From Kitasatospora sp. MAA4 (GTDB lineage: Bacteria; Actinomycetota; Actinomycetes; Streptomycetales; Streptomycetaceae): DNA of 64,000 nt. Positions 51,174 through 60,877 of this stretch are shown here, piece by piece. The stretch's first letter is position 1. Every line of letters begins with the position of its first letter. Location: assembly GCF_029893355.1 (NCBI RefSeq), contig NZ_JARZAI010000020.1, forward strand, positions 62,001-126,000, given 5' to 3'. The position numbers were made by a program, and so were the translations under genes. The notes beneath the pieces were generated by a model. The model saw nothing but the letters and a program-made list of their open reading frames with translations, had not been told where the DNA came from and did not search any database.

Positions 51174-51566
51174 GTGACAGCGCCCTCCGCACCCCCCGCA
51201 CGCCACTTCTCGGTGGATCCCGAGCTGCTCCAGGCCAACGGCCGGGCCCTGCGATGCGTCGGGCAGGCCCTCCCGAACGAACTCCCCGCCCTGTACCGGC
51301 CCTCGGACGCGGCGAGCGCCGCACTGGGCGGCTGGCGGACCGCGGCCGCCCTCGACCGCTGCACCGCGGCCTGGACCGAGCGGCTCAAGGCGCTCGCCGC
51401 CGAGCTGGACGACAAGGGCGGCCGGCTGGTCAGCACCGCCGCCGGCTACCGCGACGCGAACGCCGCTGTCACCCAGGGGATGACCGAGCTGCTGGCCGCC
51501 GACGCCGCGAGCAGAGCAGCCAGAACCCGCGGCACGGTCACCACGCCCTACCGTCCGGTCTTCTGA
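51174..51566 (+). CDS. WXG100-like small helical protein
   Basis: A 130-residue, almost entirely helical protein with a central LGGWRTAAALDRCTAAWTER, where GGW between two helices recalls the WXG hairpin of ESX (type VII) substrates. C-terminal helix: GYRDANAAVTQGMTELLAAD. No signal peptide. Its stop overlaps the ATG of the DUF1023 hydrolase (TGATG), so the two are made together. WXG-like partners often escort a larger effector; that role is inferred from size, fold and coupling. Confidence 0.65.
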   Translation: MTAPSAPPARHFSVDPELLQANGRALRCVGQALPNELPALYRPSDAASAALGGWRTAAALDRCTAAWTERLKALAAELDDKGGRLVSTAAGYRDANAAVTQGMTELLAADAASRAARTRGTVTTPYRPVF

Positions 51567-53296
51567 TGATCAGTCTGCGGCAGCTCCAGGACGCCGACCC
51601 CGACCCGCTCACCGACACCGGCGCCGCCTACGACACCCTCGCCCGCAGCCTCGCCCGCCACCTGGCCGCCGTCTCGGACATCCACACCGACGCGGCCAAC
51701 TGCTGGACCGGCGACGCGGCCGCCCAGGCGCAGGCCGTGCTGGCCGTCCAGCGCTCCCAACTGGATGCGGCCCAGAGCGAGTTGCTTGCAGCTGGCACAC
51801 TGCTGCGGGAGGCCGCCGCCGAGTTCCGCAGCGCGCGGGCAACCCTCGTACAGGCCCTGGCCGAGGCGAGCGCGGCCCACTGCACGGTGGCCGCCGACGG
51901 CACGGTCACCGCCCCCGACCCCGATCCGCGCGAGCGCCGCGACCGCTCGGTCAGCGCCGAGCGGGCGGCCGCCCTGCGCAGCCTCAGCACCCGGATCGCC
52001 CAGGCCCTGCACGACGCGGACCGCGCCGACCGGCAGCTCGCCGCCCAGCTGGACCGCCTGGCCGAGCACGGCACGGACGGCAGCGGCCTGAGCGTCCGCA
52101 CCGCGCGCACCGACGCGGCCGCCGCCAGGACCCTGCTCGTCGCGACCCTGCCGCCGGCCAGCGCCGACCCGGTCGCGGTCAACGCCTGGTGGCGCGCGCT
52201 GCCCCCGGACGCGCGGCAACTCCTCGTCCAGCGCTGCCCGGAGCTGGTCGGCAATCTCGACGGCGTTCCCGCACTCGCCCGCGACCAGGCCAACCGCAGC
52301 ACCCTCCAGCAGCTCCTCGCCGCGTACGGCGGGCGGCAGCTCGGCGAGGACGAACAGGCCAGGCTCGCCGGCTTCCAAGCGATCCAGGACCGGCTGGACC
52401 GGGACGCCGGCCAGTGGCCGCCGGACCTCCTGTACGGCCTCGCGGACGAGGGCCAGGGGCGGGCCGTCCTCTCCTTCGGCGACCCGGACACCGCCACCGA
52501 CGTCAGCGCCTACGTCCCCGGCGTCGGGACCGAGCTCGGCAGCGTCGGCGGCAAGGACGGCGACCGGGCGCTCAACGTCTGGAAGGCCGCCCAGCGGGTC
52601 GACCGGTCCCGCACGACGGCGTCGATGGTGTGGCTCGGCTACGACCCGCCGCCGGGCCTGGACCGGCTCTCGCCCGGCGATCCGGCCCCGGCGGACGTGC
52701 TGAGCCCGGAGCGCGCGGTGCGCGGCGCCCGCTCCTACGACCGCTTCATGGCCGGACTGCGCGCCACCCGCACCGGCCCGCCCGCCCACCTCACCGCCAT
52801 CGGGCACAGCTACGGCTCACTGACCGTGGGCCTGGCCGGCCGGCAGCCGGGCGGCACCGGCGCCGACGACCTCGTGCTGATCGGGAGCCCCGGCGTCGAG
52901 GCCCGCAACGCCTCCCAACTGGGCCTCCCCGCCGACCGCGTGTGGGTCGGCGCCGCCGAGAACGACCCGGTCAGCCACCTGCCCGCCGGCGACCGCGTAC
53001 GAGCCGACGCCCGCGGCGCGGTGACCGGCGCGGGCCTGGGCGGCCCGTTCGGAGCGGCCGTCGGCGGCTGGCTCGGGGACACCCTGTTCGCGCGCGGCGA
53101 CAGCCACCGGCTCTGGTTCGGCCCGGACCCGGCGAGCGCCGACTTCGGCGCCCACCGCTTCGACGTCGCCGACGGCCCGCCCGGCTTCGCCTCCCACTCC
53201 AACTACCTGGACGACAGCGGCGGCAACTCCCTGCACAACATCGGCCTCATCGTCGCCGGCCACCCCCAGAGCGTCCAGCCCCAGCCACCCCGCTGA
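51566..53296 (+). CDS. DUF1023 alpha/beta hydrolase with WXG-like N-terminal helices
   Basis: A 576-residue two-part protein. Residues 1-200 are helical with NCWTGDAAAQAQ, a WxG-style turn. Residues 330-560 form the DUF1023 (PF06259) alpha/beta hydrolase: VWLGYDPPPGLDRLSP, then nucleophile elbow AIGHSYGSLTVG, VLIGSPGVEA and a late His in HSNYLDDSGG. This is the architecture of type VII-linked or cell-surface hydrolases in actinobacteria. Substrate unknown. No Sec signal, so export by an ESX-like route is plausible, though no ESX genes occur in the window. Confidence 0.8.
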   Translation: MISLRQLQDADPDPLTDTGAAYDTLARSLARHLAAVSDIHTDAANCWTGDAAAQAQAVLAVQRSQLDAAQSELLAAGTLLREAAAEFRSARATLVQALAEASAAHCTVAADGTVTAPDPDPRERRDRSVSAERAAALRSLSTRIAQALHDADRADRQLAAQLDRLAEHGTDGSGLSVRTARTDAAAARTLLVATLPPASADPVAVNAWWRALPPDARQLLVQRCPELVGNLDGVPALARDQANRSTLQQLLAAYGGRQLGEDEQARLAGFQAIQDRLDRDAGQWPPDLLYGLADEGQGRAVLSFGDPDTATDVSAYVPGVGTELGSVGGKDGDRALNVWKAAQRVDRSRTTASMVWLGYDPPPGLDRLSPGDPAPADVLSPERAVRGARSYDRFMAGLRATRTGPPAHLTAIGHSYGSLTVGLAGRQPGGTGADDLVLIGSPGVEARNASQLGLPADRVWVGAAENDPVSHLPAGDRVRADARGAVTGAGLGGPFGAAVGGWLGDTLFARGDSHRLWFGPDPASADFGAHRFDVADGPPGFASHSNYLDDSGGNSLHNIGLIVAGHPQSVQPQPPR

Positions 53297-53373
53297 CGCA
53301 GCTACGTCCGGCTGTGATCGGCACACCCAACCGCCGCCGACTGGGCGACACTCCCGAGTGGTAGCCGCCGATT

Positions 53374-53397
53374 GTCCGCTAAGTCCGATTAGTGTCC
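53374..53397 (+). promoter_or_regulatory. Direct repeats upstream of multicopper oxidase gene
   Basis: GTCCGCTAA and GTCCGATTA are adjacent 9-bp repeats (53374-53391) followed by a partial GTGTCC, about 65 bp before the ATG. Candidate activator or regulator site. Confidence 0.35.
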
Positions 53398-53459
53398 CCG
53401 CGAGCGGGTTGGTCAACGACCGAGCCGCCGTCACCTGATCCAGTGACCGAGAGGACGCC

Positions 53460-54611
53460 ATGCCAGTCGAACCGGCGCGTGCCGAGAACCGCGAGGACGG
53501 CCGCCGAACCGTACTACGCACCCTGCTGGGCGGCGGCGCCCTGGCCGGACTGGCGGTCTCGGCGCAGCTCGGGGCCCCGACGACGGCCCAGGCCCAGCCC
53601 GCCCCGCCGACGCCGGCGCCGCGACCCCTCGACCCGTTCGCGGTCGAGGACTTCCAGCCCAGCGGCACCGTCCGCGAGTACTGGCTGCAGGCGGAGTCGT
53701 TCGAGCACAACGCCGTGCCCAACGGCTACGACGGCATGACGGGGATGCGCTTCACCGCCGCGCAGACCACCTTCTGGGCGATCGGCCTGCGCGCCTACAG
53801 CGCCGACTGGGCGGCCCCGCTCGCACCGGACCTCGGGCCGCAGGGCATCGGTCCCAACACCGGGATCCCGGGACCGGTGCTGCGCGCCCAGGTGGGCGAC
53901 ACCATCCGGGTGCACTTCCGCAACAACGACGACCACTACCGCTGGCCGCACAGCCTGCACCCGCACGGGGTCGGGTACGACCGCGACAACGACGGCGGCT
54001 GGCTGGCCGACGAGCCGGACCGGCCGGGAACCGCCGTGCCGTTCGGGGCGAGCTACACCTACACCTGGTGCTGCCGGCCCAGCTCGGCGGGCACCTGGCC
54101 GTACCACGACCACTCGGTGCCGCAGTCGATCCCGGTGCCCGGCGCGGCCTCCTCCCGGCCCAGGCCCGACGTGATGGAGATCGGTGCGGAGCTCGGCATG
54201 TTCGGCATCATCGCCGTGACCGACCAGCACACGCCGCCGGTGGACCGGGAGTTCGTGCTGTTCTGCCACGACGCCTCGCCCGGCGACGTCCCCTCCCTGG
54301 CGCAGAACCTCAACATGTTCAACGGCGGCGCGTTCGTGGACAACACGCCGACCTTCACGGCGAAGGCCGGCGAGCGGGTGCGCTGGCGGATCGCCGCGCT
54401 CGGCAACGAGACGCACGTCTTCCACCTGCACGGCCACCGCTGGCGCAGCAACCAGGGCTTCCAGGGGTGGGTGGACTCGCAGATCATCGCGCCCTCCACC
54501 ACGCTCACCGTCGAGTACACCGAGGACAACCCGGGAGACTGGATCTACCACTGCCACGTCACCCACCACATGATGGGCGGCATGGTCGGCCGCTACCGGG
54601 TCACCCCCTGA
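53460..54611 (+). CDS. Tat-exported two-domain multicopper oxidase
   Basis: A 383-residue copper oxidase. The N-terminus has a Tat-like signal (GRRTVLRTLLGGGALAGL). Cupredoxin domain 1 carries HPHG (residues 167-170) and YHDH (215-218). Domain 2 carries HVFHLHGH (319-326) and HCHVTHHMMGGM (364-375), which supply the trinuclear ligands and the type 1 Cys365, His370 and Met375. The length fits the short, laccase- or nitrite-reductase-like class rather than three-domain CotA. Probably oxidises phenols, metals or copper(I) outside the cell. It overlaps the convergent lipase gene by 11 bp. Confidence 0.88.
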   Translation: MPVEPARAENREDGRRTVLRTLLGGGALAGLAVSAQLGAPTTAQAQPAPPTPAPRPLDPFAVEDFQPSGTVREYWLQAESFEHNAVPNGYDGMTGMRFTAAQTTFWAIGLRAYSADWAAPLAPDLGPQGIGPNTGIPGPVLRAQVGDTIRVHFRNNDDHYRWPHSLHPHGVGYDRDNDGGWLADEPDRPGTAVPFGASYTYTWCCRPSSAGTWPYHDHSVPQSIPVPGAASSRPRPDVMEIGAELGMFGIIAVTDQHTPPVDREFVLFCHDASPGDVPSLAQNLNMFNGGAFVDNTPTFTAKAGERVRWRIAALGNETHVFHLHGHRWRSNQGFQGWVDSQIIAPSTTLTVEYTEDNPGDWIYHCHVTHHMMGGMVGRYRVTP

Positions 54612-55944
54612 CCCCGGCCGGGGGAACCGTGCGCTCCGGCGCGAGCGAGTTGCCCGCCGGGATGTGTCCGCAGTCGGAGGGAGCCGGCTTGCCGGCGAAC
54701 CGGTCGCCCAGCCAGGACGCCGCCTTCAGCGCCCAGACCGGCGCCGTTCCGACGTGGCTGAGCAGGTTGTACTGGTCGTAGCTGATCGCGCTGTCGCCGG
54801 TGGCGCAGTACTGGTCGGCCAGTGCCCGCACGTCGCCGGCGACCATGACGCCGTCGCCGGTGCCGATGCCGGGCGGGTCACCGAAGGTCCCCTCCAGCAC
54901 GCCGCCGACACCCTGGGCGATGTAGCCGGGGACGGTCGGGGTGGGGGCCGAGCCCAGGTTGATCTTGTTCACCGCCTCGACGAACGCGGTCGCCGAGTCC
55001 GGGTTCGCGTACTGGGGCTTCGCGATCTGCTGCCAGGTCAGGCCGGGGTAGTGGCCCAGTGCGTCGAGGAGCGAGCCGTTCTGCAGCCGGTTGTAGATCT
55101 GGACGCCGTAGCTGTTCAGGTACGGCGTCAGATCGATCCCGTACGAGCGGGAGACCCCGATGATCGACATGGGGATGACGCCGGACCAGACCAGCGAGCC
55201 GTTGACGTAGTTCAGGTTGTGCGCCGGGTCGACGAGCACCCCGCCCTCGGCGAAGCCGACGAGCTTCCTGTTGACGTCGGGCGCGTAGCTCGGGGCGAGG
55301 GCCGCCGCCCAGTCGGTGGCGATGGAGCCGCCGGAGTAGCCCATCAGGCCGAACTTCGTCGCGCCGTTCAGGCCGGTCAGCGGGGAGTTGGTCGCGGCCC
55401 GGATCGAGTCCAGGGTGTTGAAGGCGTACTCGGGTCCGGCCGCGAAGTCCGCCGACTGGCCCTCGGTGTCCGGGATGACGAGGTTGTCACCTTGCAGCAG
55501 CAGCGCCGAGAGGGCGGCGGACTCGAAGTTGGCGATCGTGCCGCCCAGCGTCACGTTCCCGGCGATGGCCCGGGACGGTTCGTCCGCAGGGTTCAGCGAG
55601 TCGTAGAACGACTGGTAGGAGACGGCCTTCGTGCTGCTGCCCGTGATGCTGCGCACCACCGAGGTCACGTTCGCCGCCGGTCGTCCCTGGGCGTCGGTGG
55701 TGCGGTAGAGCAGCTGGATCGCGGTGACCGGGGTGGCGATGCCCTCGATGTGGTACGGCAGGGTGCGCGTCCTGAGCACGGTGCCGGGTGCGAACGAGGA
55801 CAGCGGCGCGCTCCCGCTGTAGGTGCCGAAGGAGTCGGCCGCGGTGCTGCCTGCCGTCGCGGCCCAGGCGCCCGGAACGGCGGCGGCCAGCGCCACGGCC
55901 GTGACGGCGACGATGGCCAGGCGTCGAGCGGATCTTCTGTACAT
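54601..55944 (-). CDS. Secretory lipase (LIP family)
   Basis: A 447-residue extracellular hydrolase. Signal peptide: residues 1-29. The LIP (PF03583) fold is shown by the early FYDSLNPADEPSRAIAGN-like block, GYSGGSIAT with nucleophile Ser204, and GYIAQGVGGVLEGTFGDPPG late in the chain. Two conserved cysteines near the C-terminus (YCATGD, DCGHIP) could form a disulfide. GGGGGAG lies just upstream of the ATG. It hydrolyses lipids or esters outside the cell; the exact substrate is unknown. Convergent with the multicopper oxidase. Confidence 0.85.
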   Translation of the reverse strand: MYRRSARRLAIVAVTAVALAAAVPGAWAATAGSTAADSFGTYSGSAPLSSFAPGTVLRTRTLPYHIEGIATPVTAIQLLYRTTDAQGRPAANVTSVVRSITGSSTKAVSYQSFYDSLNPADEPSRAIAGNVTLGGTIANFESAALSALLLQGDNLVIPDTEGQSADFAAGPEYAFNTLDSIRAATNSPLTGLNGATKFGLMGYSGGSIATDWAAALAPSYAPDVNRKLVGFAEGGVLVDPAHNLNYVNGSLVWSGVIPMSIIGVSRSYGIDLTPYLNSYGVQIYNRLQNGSLLDALGHYPGLTWQQIAKPQYANPDSATAFVEAVNKINLGSAPTPTVPGYIAQGVGGVLEGTFGDPPGIGTGDGVMVAGDVRALADQYCATGDSAISYDQYNLLSHVGTAPVWALKAASWLGDRFAGKPAPSDCGHIPAGNSLAPERTVPPAGVRG

Positions 55945-56030
55945 GGCTCCCCCGAAGTCGTAAGGCAGGTGTTACTCCTGACTGCGGATTAAGTTACCAA
56001 CGAGTAAAGCGCCCGTACAGAGACATGACA

Positions 56031-56069
56031 GCGCGGCCGCCACCGGAGGCATCCCGGTGGCGGCCGCGC
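56031..56069. terminator. Terminator of the FAD hydroxylase gene
   Basis: A 16-bp perfect stem (56031-56046 with 56054-56069, GCGCGGCCGCCACCGG and complement) with a 7-nt loop, 17 bp after the hydroxylase stop on the minus strand. Confidence 0.85.
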
Positions 56070-56086
56070 GGCGCGGGGCCGGTGCC

Positions 56087-57730
56087 TCAGCCCCGCCCGG
56101 AGGCAGTGCCGAAGACGGTGCCGAGCACGGTCTCCAGCTCCTCCTCGTGCGCGTCCGCGAAGCCCTCGGGCGAGCGCCAGGCCACGAAGCCGTCGGGGCG
56201 CACCAGCACCGCCCCGCCGGCCGTCGTCCCGTGCAGGGCGGCCCAGTCCGGACCGGGCTCGGGGAGCAGCTCGTGCTCCGCGCCCTCGCCCACCCGGTAG
56301 CAGAGCAGCGGGACGCCGGTGCGCTCGGCGACCCGCAGGCCGGCCCGGTGCCAGGCCCCGCCCTCGGGGCCGCTGAGCAGGACCGGCGCCCGCTCGTACA
56401 GGTCGAGCGTGGAGAGCCGGACGCCGTCCCGGTGCACCCACAGGTGCGGTGCGCGCCCGCCGGGTTCGGCCACCGGGCGGAACTCCTCGGGGACGGCCGG
56501 GCCGGCCCGGTCGGCGCCCAGCACCGCGCCGCCGGGGTAGCGGTAGCCCAGCACCACCGCGAGCATGCCGGCCTGGCGCCCGACGCCGGGGCTGACGTCG
56601 TAGCCGGGGTGGCGGTGCTCGGCCGAGCGGGCGGAGGCGCGGGCGCTGGTGGCCAGCGCCACCGGTCGGCGTTCGGCGTCGTAGCTCTCCAGCAGCCCGG
56701 GACCGGCCCAGCCGCCGAGCACGGCGGCGAGCTTCCAGGCCAGGTTGTGGGCGTCCTGGATGCCGGTGTTGGAGCCGAACGCGCCGGTGGGGGACATCTC
56801 GTGCGCCGAGTCGCCGGCCAGGAAGACCCGGCCCGCGCCGTAGCGCTCGGCCACCCGTTCGGCGGCGTGCCAGGGCGCCTTGCCGGTGATCTCCACCTCC
56901 AGGTCGGGCACGCCGGTCGCGGTGCGGATCAGCTCCGCGCAGCGCCCGTCGGTGAAGTCCTCCAGCGTCTCGCCGCCGTCGGGTCGCCAGGGCGCGTGGA
57001 AGACCCAGTGCTGCTGGTTGTCCACCGGCAGCAGGGCGCCGGGGCTCTGCGGGTTCGTCAGGTAGCAGACGATGAACCGGCGGTCGCCCACCGCGTCGGC
57101 CAGCTGCTTGGCGCGGAAGGTGATGCTGACGTTGTGGAACAGGTCGCCCTGTCCGGTCAGGCCGATCCCGAGCCGTTCGCGGACCGGGCTGCGCGGGCCG
57201 TCGGCGGCGACCAGGTAGTCGGCCCGCACGGTACGGCTCTCGCCGGTGTCGCGGTCGCGGACCACGGCCGTCACGCCGTCCGCGTCCTGCTCGAAGGAGA
57301 GCAGCTCGGTACTGAAGCGCAGCTCACCGCCGAGGGCGCGGGCGCTGTCCAGCAGCACCGGTTCCAGGTCGTTCTGGCTGCACAGGCACCAGCCGGACGG
57401 GCTGAGCCTGGACAGCGTCCCGCCCGGGTCGATCTGCTTGAACAGCCATTCCTGGTCCGCGCCGGTCAGCGTGTCGGCCTGCAGAATGCCGTGGTTCTCG
57501 GCCAGCACCGAGGCGGCCTCGCGGATCTGCTGCTCCACGCCCGCGGTGCGGAACAGCTCCATGGTCCGCACGTTGTTGCCGCGCCCGCGCGGATGGTGCG
57601 AGGTCCGCGCATGCCGCTCGATGAGCAGGTGTTCGACGCCGAGGCGGCCGAGGAACAGGGAGGTGGACAGACCGACCAGCGAGCCACCCACGATCAGGAC
57701 GGGCACACGGTCGTCGACCTTCGACGTCAT
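56087..57730 (-). CDS. FAD-dependent polyketide hydroxylase (WhiE-ORFVIII type)
   Basis: A 547-residue class A flavin monooxygenase. FAD fold [18 protein letters not shown] (11-28), the DG motif [14 protein letters not shown] and the GD motif [17 protein letters not shown] are all present, with a C-terminal thioredoxin-like domain as in PgaE/TcmG-type enzymes. It would hydroxylate the aromatic polyketide made by the divergent cluster. In whiE the tailoring hydroxylase (ORFVIII) is likewise divergent from ORFI-VII. Start ATG 57730 has GGAGAG upstream. A hairpin follows the gene. Confidence 0.9.
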   Translation of the reverse strand: MTSKVDDRVPVLIVGGSLVGLSTSLFLGRLGVEHLLIERHARTSHHPRGRGNNVRTMELFRTAGVEQQIREAASVLAENHGILQADTLTGADQEWLFKQIDPGGTLSRLSPSGWCLCSQNDLEPVLLDSARALGGELRFSTELLSFEQDADGVTAVVRDRDTGESRTVRADYLVAADGPRSPVRERLGIGLTGQGDLFHNVSITFRAKQLADAVGDRRFIVCYLTNPQSPGALLPVDNQQHWVFHAPWRPDGGETLEDFTDGRCAELIRTATGVPDLEVEITGKAPWHAAERVAERYGAGRVFLAGDSAHEMSPTGAFGSNTGIQDAHNLAWKLAAVLGGWAGPGLLESYDAERRPVALATSARASARSAEHRHPGYDVSPGVGRQAGMLAVVLGYRYPGGAVLGADRAGPAVPEEFRPVAEPGGRAPHLWVHRDGVRLSTLDLYERAPVLLSGPEGGAWHRAGLRVAERTGVPLLCYRVGEGAEHELLPEPGPDWAALHGTTAGGAVLVRPDGFVAWRSPEGFADAHEEELETVLGTVFGTASGRG

Positions 57731-57984
57731 GAACTCTCTCCAGACACACACGCGGGCCCCGCCGCAGGCGCGCGACGGCCGTTCCCGGCTGCGCTCGATC
57801 TATTCCCAACCGCTCCCGGCCGCGAGGGCGTCGACCGGATCTTCACTCGCACGACTCACGCATCGCGCGACATCCGTTGCGGTGCGTAAGCATCGAACGC
57901 ATGCGATCGGTCGCGCCCAGATTCTGTGGCGGCCCGCGCGATCCGGGACGAGCCGCCCCGCCGCATCCAGGAGGAACGAACACC
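57731..57984. promoter_or_regulatory. Divergent promoter region of the spore-pigment cluster
   Basis: 254 bp between the hydroxylase and the SchA/CurD gene. It holds the palindrome CGCATGCG within ATCG...CGAT near 57894-57910 and TGCGT...ACGCA arms around 57885-57905. In S. coelicolor the whiE divergent promoters are sporulation-controlled (whiEP2 needs sigma-F); the equivalent boxes cannot be fixed by eye here. Confidence 0.5.
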
Positions 57985-59145
57985 TTGACCACTCTCACCA
58001 CCGACCAACGCTCCCCGCGCCCCGCGGTCGACACGCCCCGGCTGCGGGTGGTGCTGCTGCTGGACGTCCTCGACGGGCACCAGGAGCGGTTCCTGATGGC
58101 CTACGAGCAGATCCGCCACCAGGTGGCCGACCTGCCGGGCCACATCAGCGACCAGCTCTGCCAGTCGCTGGGGAACTCCTCGCAGTGGCTGATCACCAGC
58201 GAGTGGGAGGGCGCCGAGCAGTTCCTCTCCTGGGTGGAGAGCGCCGCGCACCGCAAGTTGGTGGAGCCGCTGCACGGCTGCGTGCGCGACACCCAGTCGC
58301 TGCGGTTCGTGATCGCCCGCGAGACGCCCGAGCCCTCGGCCGTCCTGGCCGCCAAGACGCACGCCGTCGCGGCTCCCAGCAAGGCCGGCGCGCGCAAGTC
58401 CAAGGTCGACCCGGTGCCCGCTCCCCCGCTGGCCAGCGGCGGCGTGGTCCGGCACGCGCTCACCTTCACGGTCAAGCCGGGCAGCGAGCCGGCCGTCGCC
58501 AAGATCCTGGCCGGCTACCGCTCCCCGAAGGCCCGGGTGGACGGCGTCACGCAGCTGCTGCGCACCTCGCTGTTCATGCACGGCAACCGGGTGGTGCGGG
58601 CCGTCGAGGTGGCCGGCGACCTGGGCAACGCGCTGCGCCACGTCGCGTCCCAGCCCGAGGTGCGGGCGGTCGAGGAGGCCGTCAACCCGTACCTGGAGGA
58701 GGCCCGGGACCTCAGCGACCCGACCTCGGCGCGGACCTTCTTCGCCCGCGCGGCGCTGCCCGCGGTGCACCGCGTGGACGCCGCTCCCGGGACCGCGGGC
58801 GAGCTCACCCGGCTGGCGTACCTGCACACCGTGCGCCCCGGCTGCGGCGAGGCCGCCGCCGCGCTGCTCGCCGGCCTGGACCGGGCCGCCGCCGCCGACC
58901 CGGCGCAGCCGCTGGTGGCCGCCACGGTGTTCCTCAGCGAGGAGGTGCTGGTCCGGGTGGTCGACCTGCGCGGGCCGCACCGCGAGACGGCTGCCGGTCC
59001 GGGCCTGCGCGGCGCGGCGGCCGAGCTCGGCCGACTGCTCGACCTCGGCCCGGGCGGGGACCTCAGCACCGAGGAGGGCGTCCGGCGCTACCTCGGCGAC
59101 TGCGCGATGCAGCCGGTCACCGACCGCCGCACGCAGGAGTCCTGA
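57985..59145 (+). CDS. SchA/CurD-like polyketide protein with monooxygenase-like fold (WhiE-ORFI type)
   Basis: A 386-residue protein. The N-terminal 110 residues ([40 protein letters not shown]) are an antibiotic-biosynthesis-monooxygenase (ferredoxin-like) domain. After an Ala/Pro/Lys linker (about 125-150) comes the SchA/CurD domain ([40 protein letters not shown]). This family is found with spore-pigment type II PKS clusters (schA, curD, whiE ORFI). The precise reaction is not established. TTG 57985 has AGGAGG 10 nt upstream and is the best start; ATG 57901 would add a poor 28-residue extension. Confidence 0.85.
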   Translation: MTTLTTDQRSPRPAVDTPRLRVVLLLDVLDGHQERFLMAYEQIRHQVADLPGHISDQLCQSLGNSSQWLITSEWEGAEQFLSWVESAAHRKLVEPLHGCVRDTQSLRFVIARETPEPSAVLAAKTHAVAAPSKAGARKSKVDPVPAPPLASGGVVRHALTFTVKPGSEPAVAKILAGYRSPKARVDGVTQLLRTSLFMHGNRVVRAVEVAGDLGNALRHVASQPEVRAVEEAVNPYLEEARDLSDPTSARTFFARAALPAVHRVDAAPGTAGELTRLAYLHTVRPGCGEAAAALLAGLDRAAAADPAQPLVAATVFLSEEVLVRVVDLRGPHRETAAGPGLRGAAAELGRLLDLGPGGDLSTEEGVRRYLGDCAMQPVTDRRTQES

Positions 59146-59195
59146 ACCGGGTCCCCAAGTCCCCACCCGCACCACGAGAGAGCCAGAGAGAGATC

Positions 59196-59612
59196 ATGAG
59201 CACTGAGCCAAACCGCATCGTGCACCTCGACCAGACGCAGCCCAACCGCCGGCGCGGCGGCGACCTGCGCGCCCTGCTCACCCCGACGTCGGTGGGTGCC
59301 ACCAGCGGCTTCATGGGTGTGGCGATCATCCAGCCCGGCGAGCGGATCGGCGAGCACTACCACCCGTACTCGGAGGAGTTCGTCTTCGTCGTCAGCGGCT
59401 CGCTGGAGGTCGACCTGGACGGCGACAGCCACCCGCTGCGGCCCGACCAGGGACTCATGATCCCCCGTGACGTCAGGCACCGGTTCCGCAACGTGGGCAG
59501 CACCGAGGCGCGGATGGTCTTCCATCTGGGCCCGCTGGCGCCGCGCCCGGAGCTGGGCCACGTGGACACCGAGGAGACCGAGGACGCCGCCCAGCTGGGG
59601 GCGAGGACGTGA
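59196..59612 (+). CDS. Cupin polyketide-synthesis protein (WhiE-ORFII type)
   Basis: A 138-residue single cupin barrel. Motif 1 is [21 protein letters not shown] (His/His/Glu metal ligands) and motif 2 [13 protein letters not shown]. It matches the cupins of spore-pigment and tetracenomycin clusters (WhiE-ORFII, TcmJ), which improve minimal-PKS output. ATG 59196 follows a GAGAGAG-rich purine tract. Its stop overlaps the KS-alpha GTG by 4 nt. Confidence 0.9.
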   Translation: MSTEPNRIVHLDQTQPNRRRGGDLRALLTPTSVGATSGFMGVAIIQPGERIGEHYHPYSEEFVFVVSGSLEVDLDGDSHPLRPDQGLMIPRDVRHRFRNVGSTEARMVFHLGPLAPRPELGHVDTEETEDAAQLGART

Positions 59613-60877
59613 CCCGCCGGGTGGCGGTCACCGGGCTGGGCGTGGTCGCTCCCGGCGGCATAGGCGTACGGGCCTTCTGGGATCTGCTCACCGCTGGGCA
59701 GACCGCGACCCGCGGCATCACCCTGTTCGACCCCGAGGGCTTCCGCTCCCGGATCGCCGCGGAGTGCGACTTCGACGCGGTGGCCTGCGGCCTCGACCCG
59801 GTGCGGGCCGAACGCTCGGACCGCTACGTCCAGTTCGCGCTGGCGGCGGCCTCCGAGGCGGTCCGCGACTCGGGGCTCGACCTCGGCCTGCAGGATCTGT
59901 GGCGGGTCGGTGTGTCACTTGGCTCGGCGGTCGGCGGAACCACCCGGTTGGAGCACGACTACGTGGCGGTCAGCAGCGCGGGCGACCGCTGGGACGTCAG
60001 CGCCCGGGGCGCCGGGCCGCACCTGCACCGGGCCTTCTCGCCCAGCGCGCTGGCCTCCGAGGTGGCCGAGGAGATCGGCGCGCACGGCCCGGTGCAGACG
60101 GTGTCCACCGGCTGCACCTCCGGTCTGGACGCGGTCGGCCACGCCTTCCACGCCATCGAGGAGGGCAAGGCCGACATCATCGTGGCCGGCGCCGCGGACT
60201 CGCCCATCTCACCGATCACGGTGGCCTGCTTCGACGCGATCAAGGCGACCTCCACCCGCAACGACGACCCCGCGCACGCCTCCCGGCCCTTCGACGCCGG
60301 GCGGGACGGCTTCGTCCTGGGCGAGGGCGCCGCGGTGCTCGTCCTGGAGGAGCTGGAGCACGCGCGGGCCCGCGGCGCGCGGATCTACTGCGAGATCCGC
60401 GGCTTCGCCACCTTCGGCAACGCCTACCACATGACCGGACTCACCACCGAGGGCCGGGAGATGTCGGAGGCGATCGACCGGGCGCTGGCGCAGGCCCGGC
60501 TCGACCCCAGCGCGGTGGACTACGTCAACGCGCACGGCTCGGGCACCAAGCAGAACGATCGACACGAGACCGCGGCCGTCAAGCGCTCCCTGGGCGCCCA
60601 TGCGTACGAGGTCCCGATGAGCTCGATCAAGTCCATGGTCGGCCACTCGCTCGGGGCCATCGGGGCCATCGAACTGGTCGCCTGCGCCCTGGCGTTGGCG
60701 CACGGCGTGGTGCCGCCGACGGCCAACTACGAGACCCCGGACCCGGACTGCGACCTGGACTACGTGCCGAAGGTCGCGCGCTCGGCGAAGTTGCGGACCG
60801 TGCTCTCGGTCGGCAGCGGCTTCGGCGGCTTCCAGTCCGCGGTGGTACTGGCGCGAGACGACGGGAGGTCCTCATGA
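59609..60877 (+). CDS. Type II PKS ketosynthase alpha (WhiE-ORFIII type)
   Basis: A 422-residue ketosynthase. The active-site Cys169 sits in [15 protein letters not shown], with catalytic His in [14 protein letters not shown] and [12 protein letters not shown]. It condenses malonyl units on the ACP together with KS-beta to make the polyketide chain. The GTG start overlaps the cupin stop, and its own stop overlaps the KS-beta ATG. Complete and apparently active. Confidence 0.95.
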   Translation: MTRRVAVTGLGVVAPGGIGVRAFWDLLTAGQTATRGITLFDPEGFRSRIAAECDFDAVACGLDPVRAERSDRYVQFALAAASEAVRDSGLDLGLQDLWRVGVSLGSAVGGTTRLEHDYVAVSSAGDRWDVSARGAGPHLHRAFSPSALASEVAEEIGAHGPVQTVSTGCTSGLDAVGHAFHAIEEGKADIIVAGAADSPISPITVACFDAIKATSTRNDDPAHASRPFDAGRDGFVLGEGAAVLVLEELEHARARGARIYCEIRGFATFGNAYHMTGLTTEGREMSEAIDRALAQARLDPSAVDYVNAHGSGTKQNDRHETAAVKRSLGAHAYEVPMSSIKSMVGHSLGAIGAIELVACALALAHGVVPPTANYETPDPDCDLDYVPKVARSAKLRTVLSVGSGFGGFQSAVVLARDDGRSS

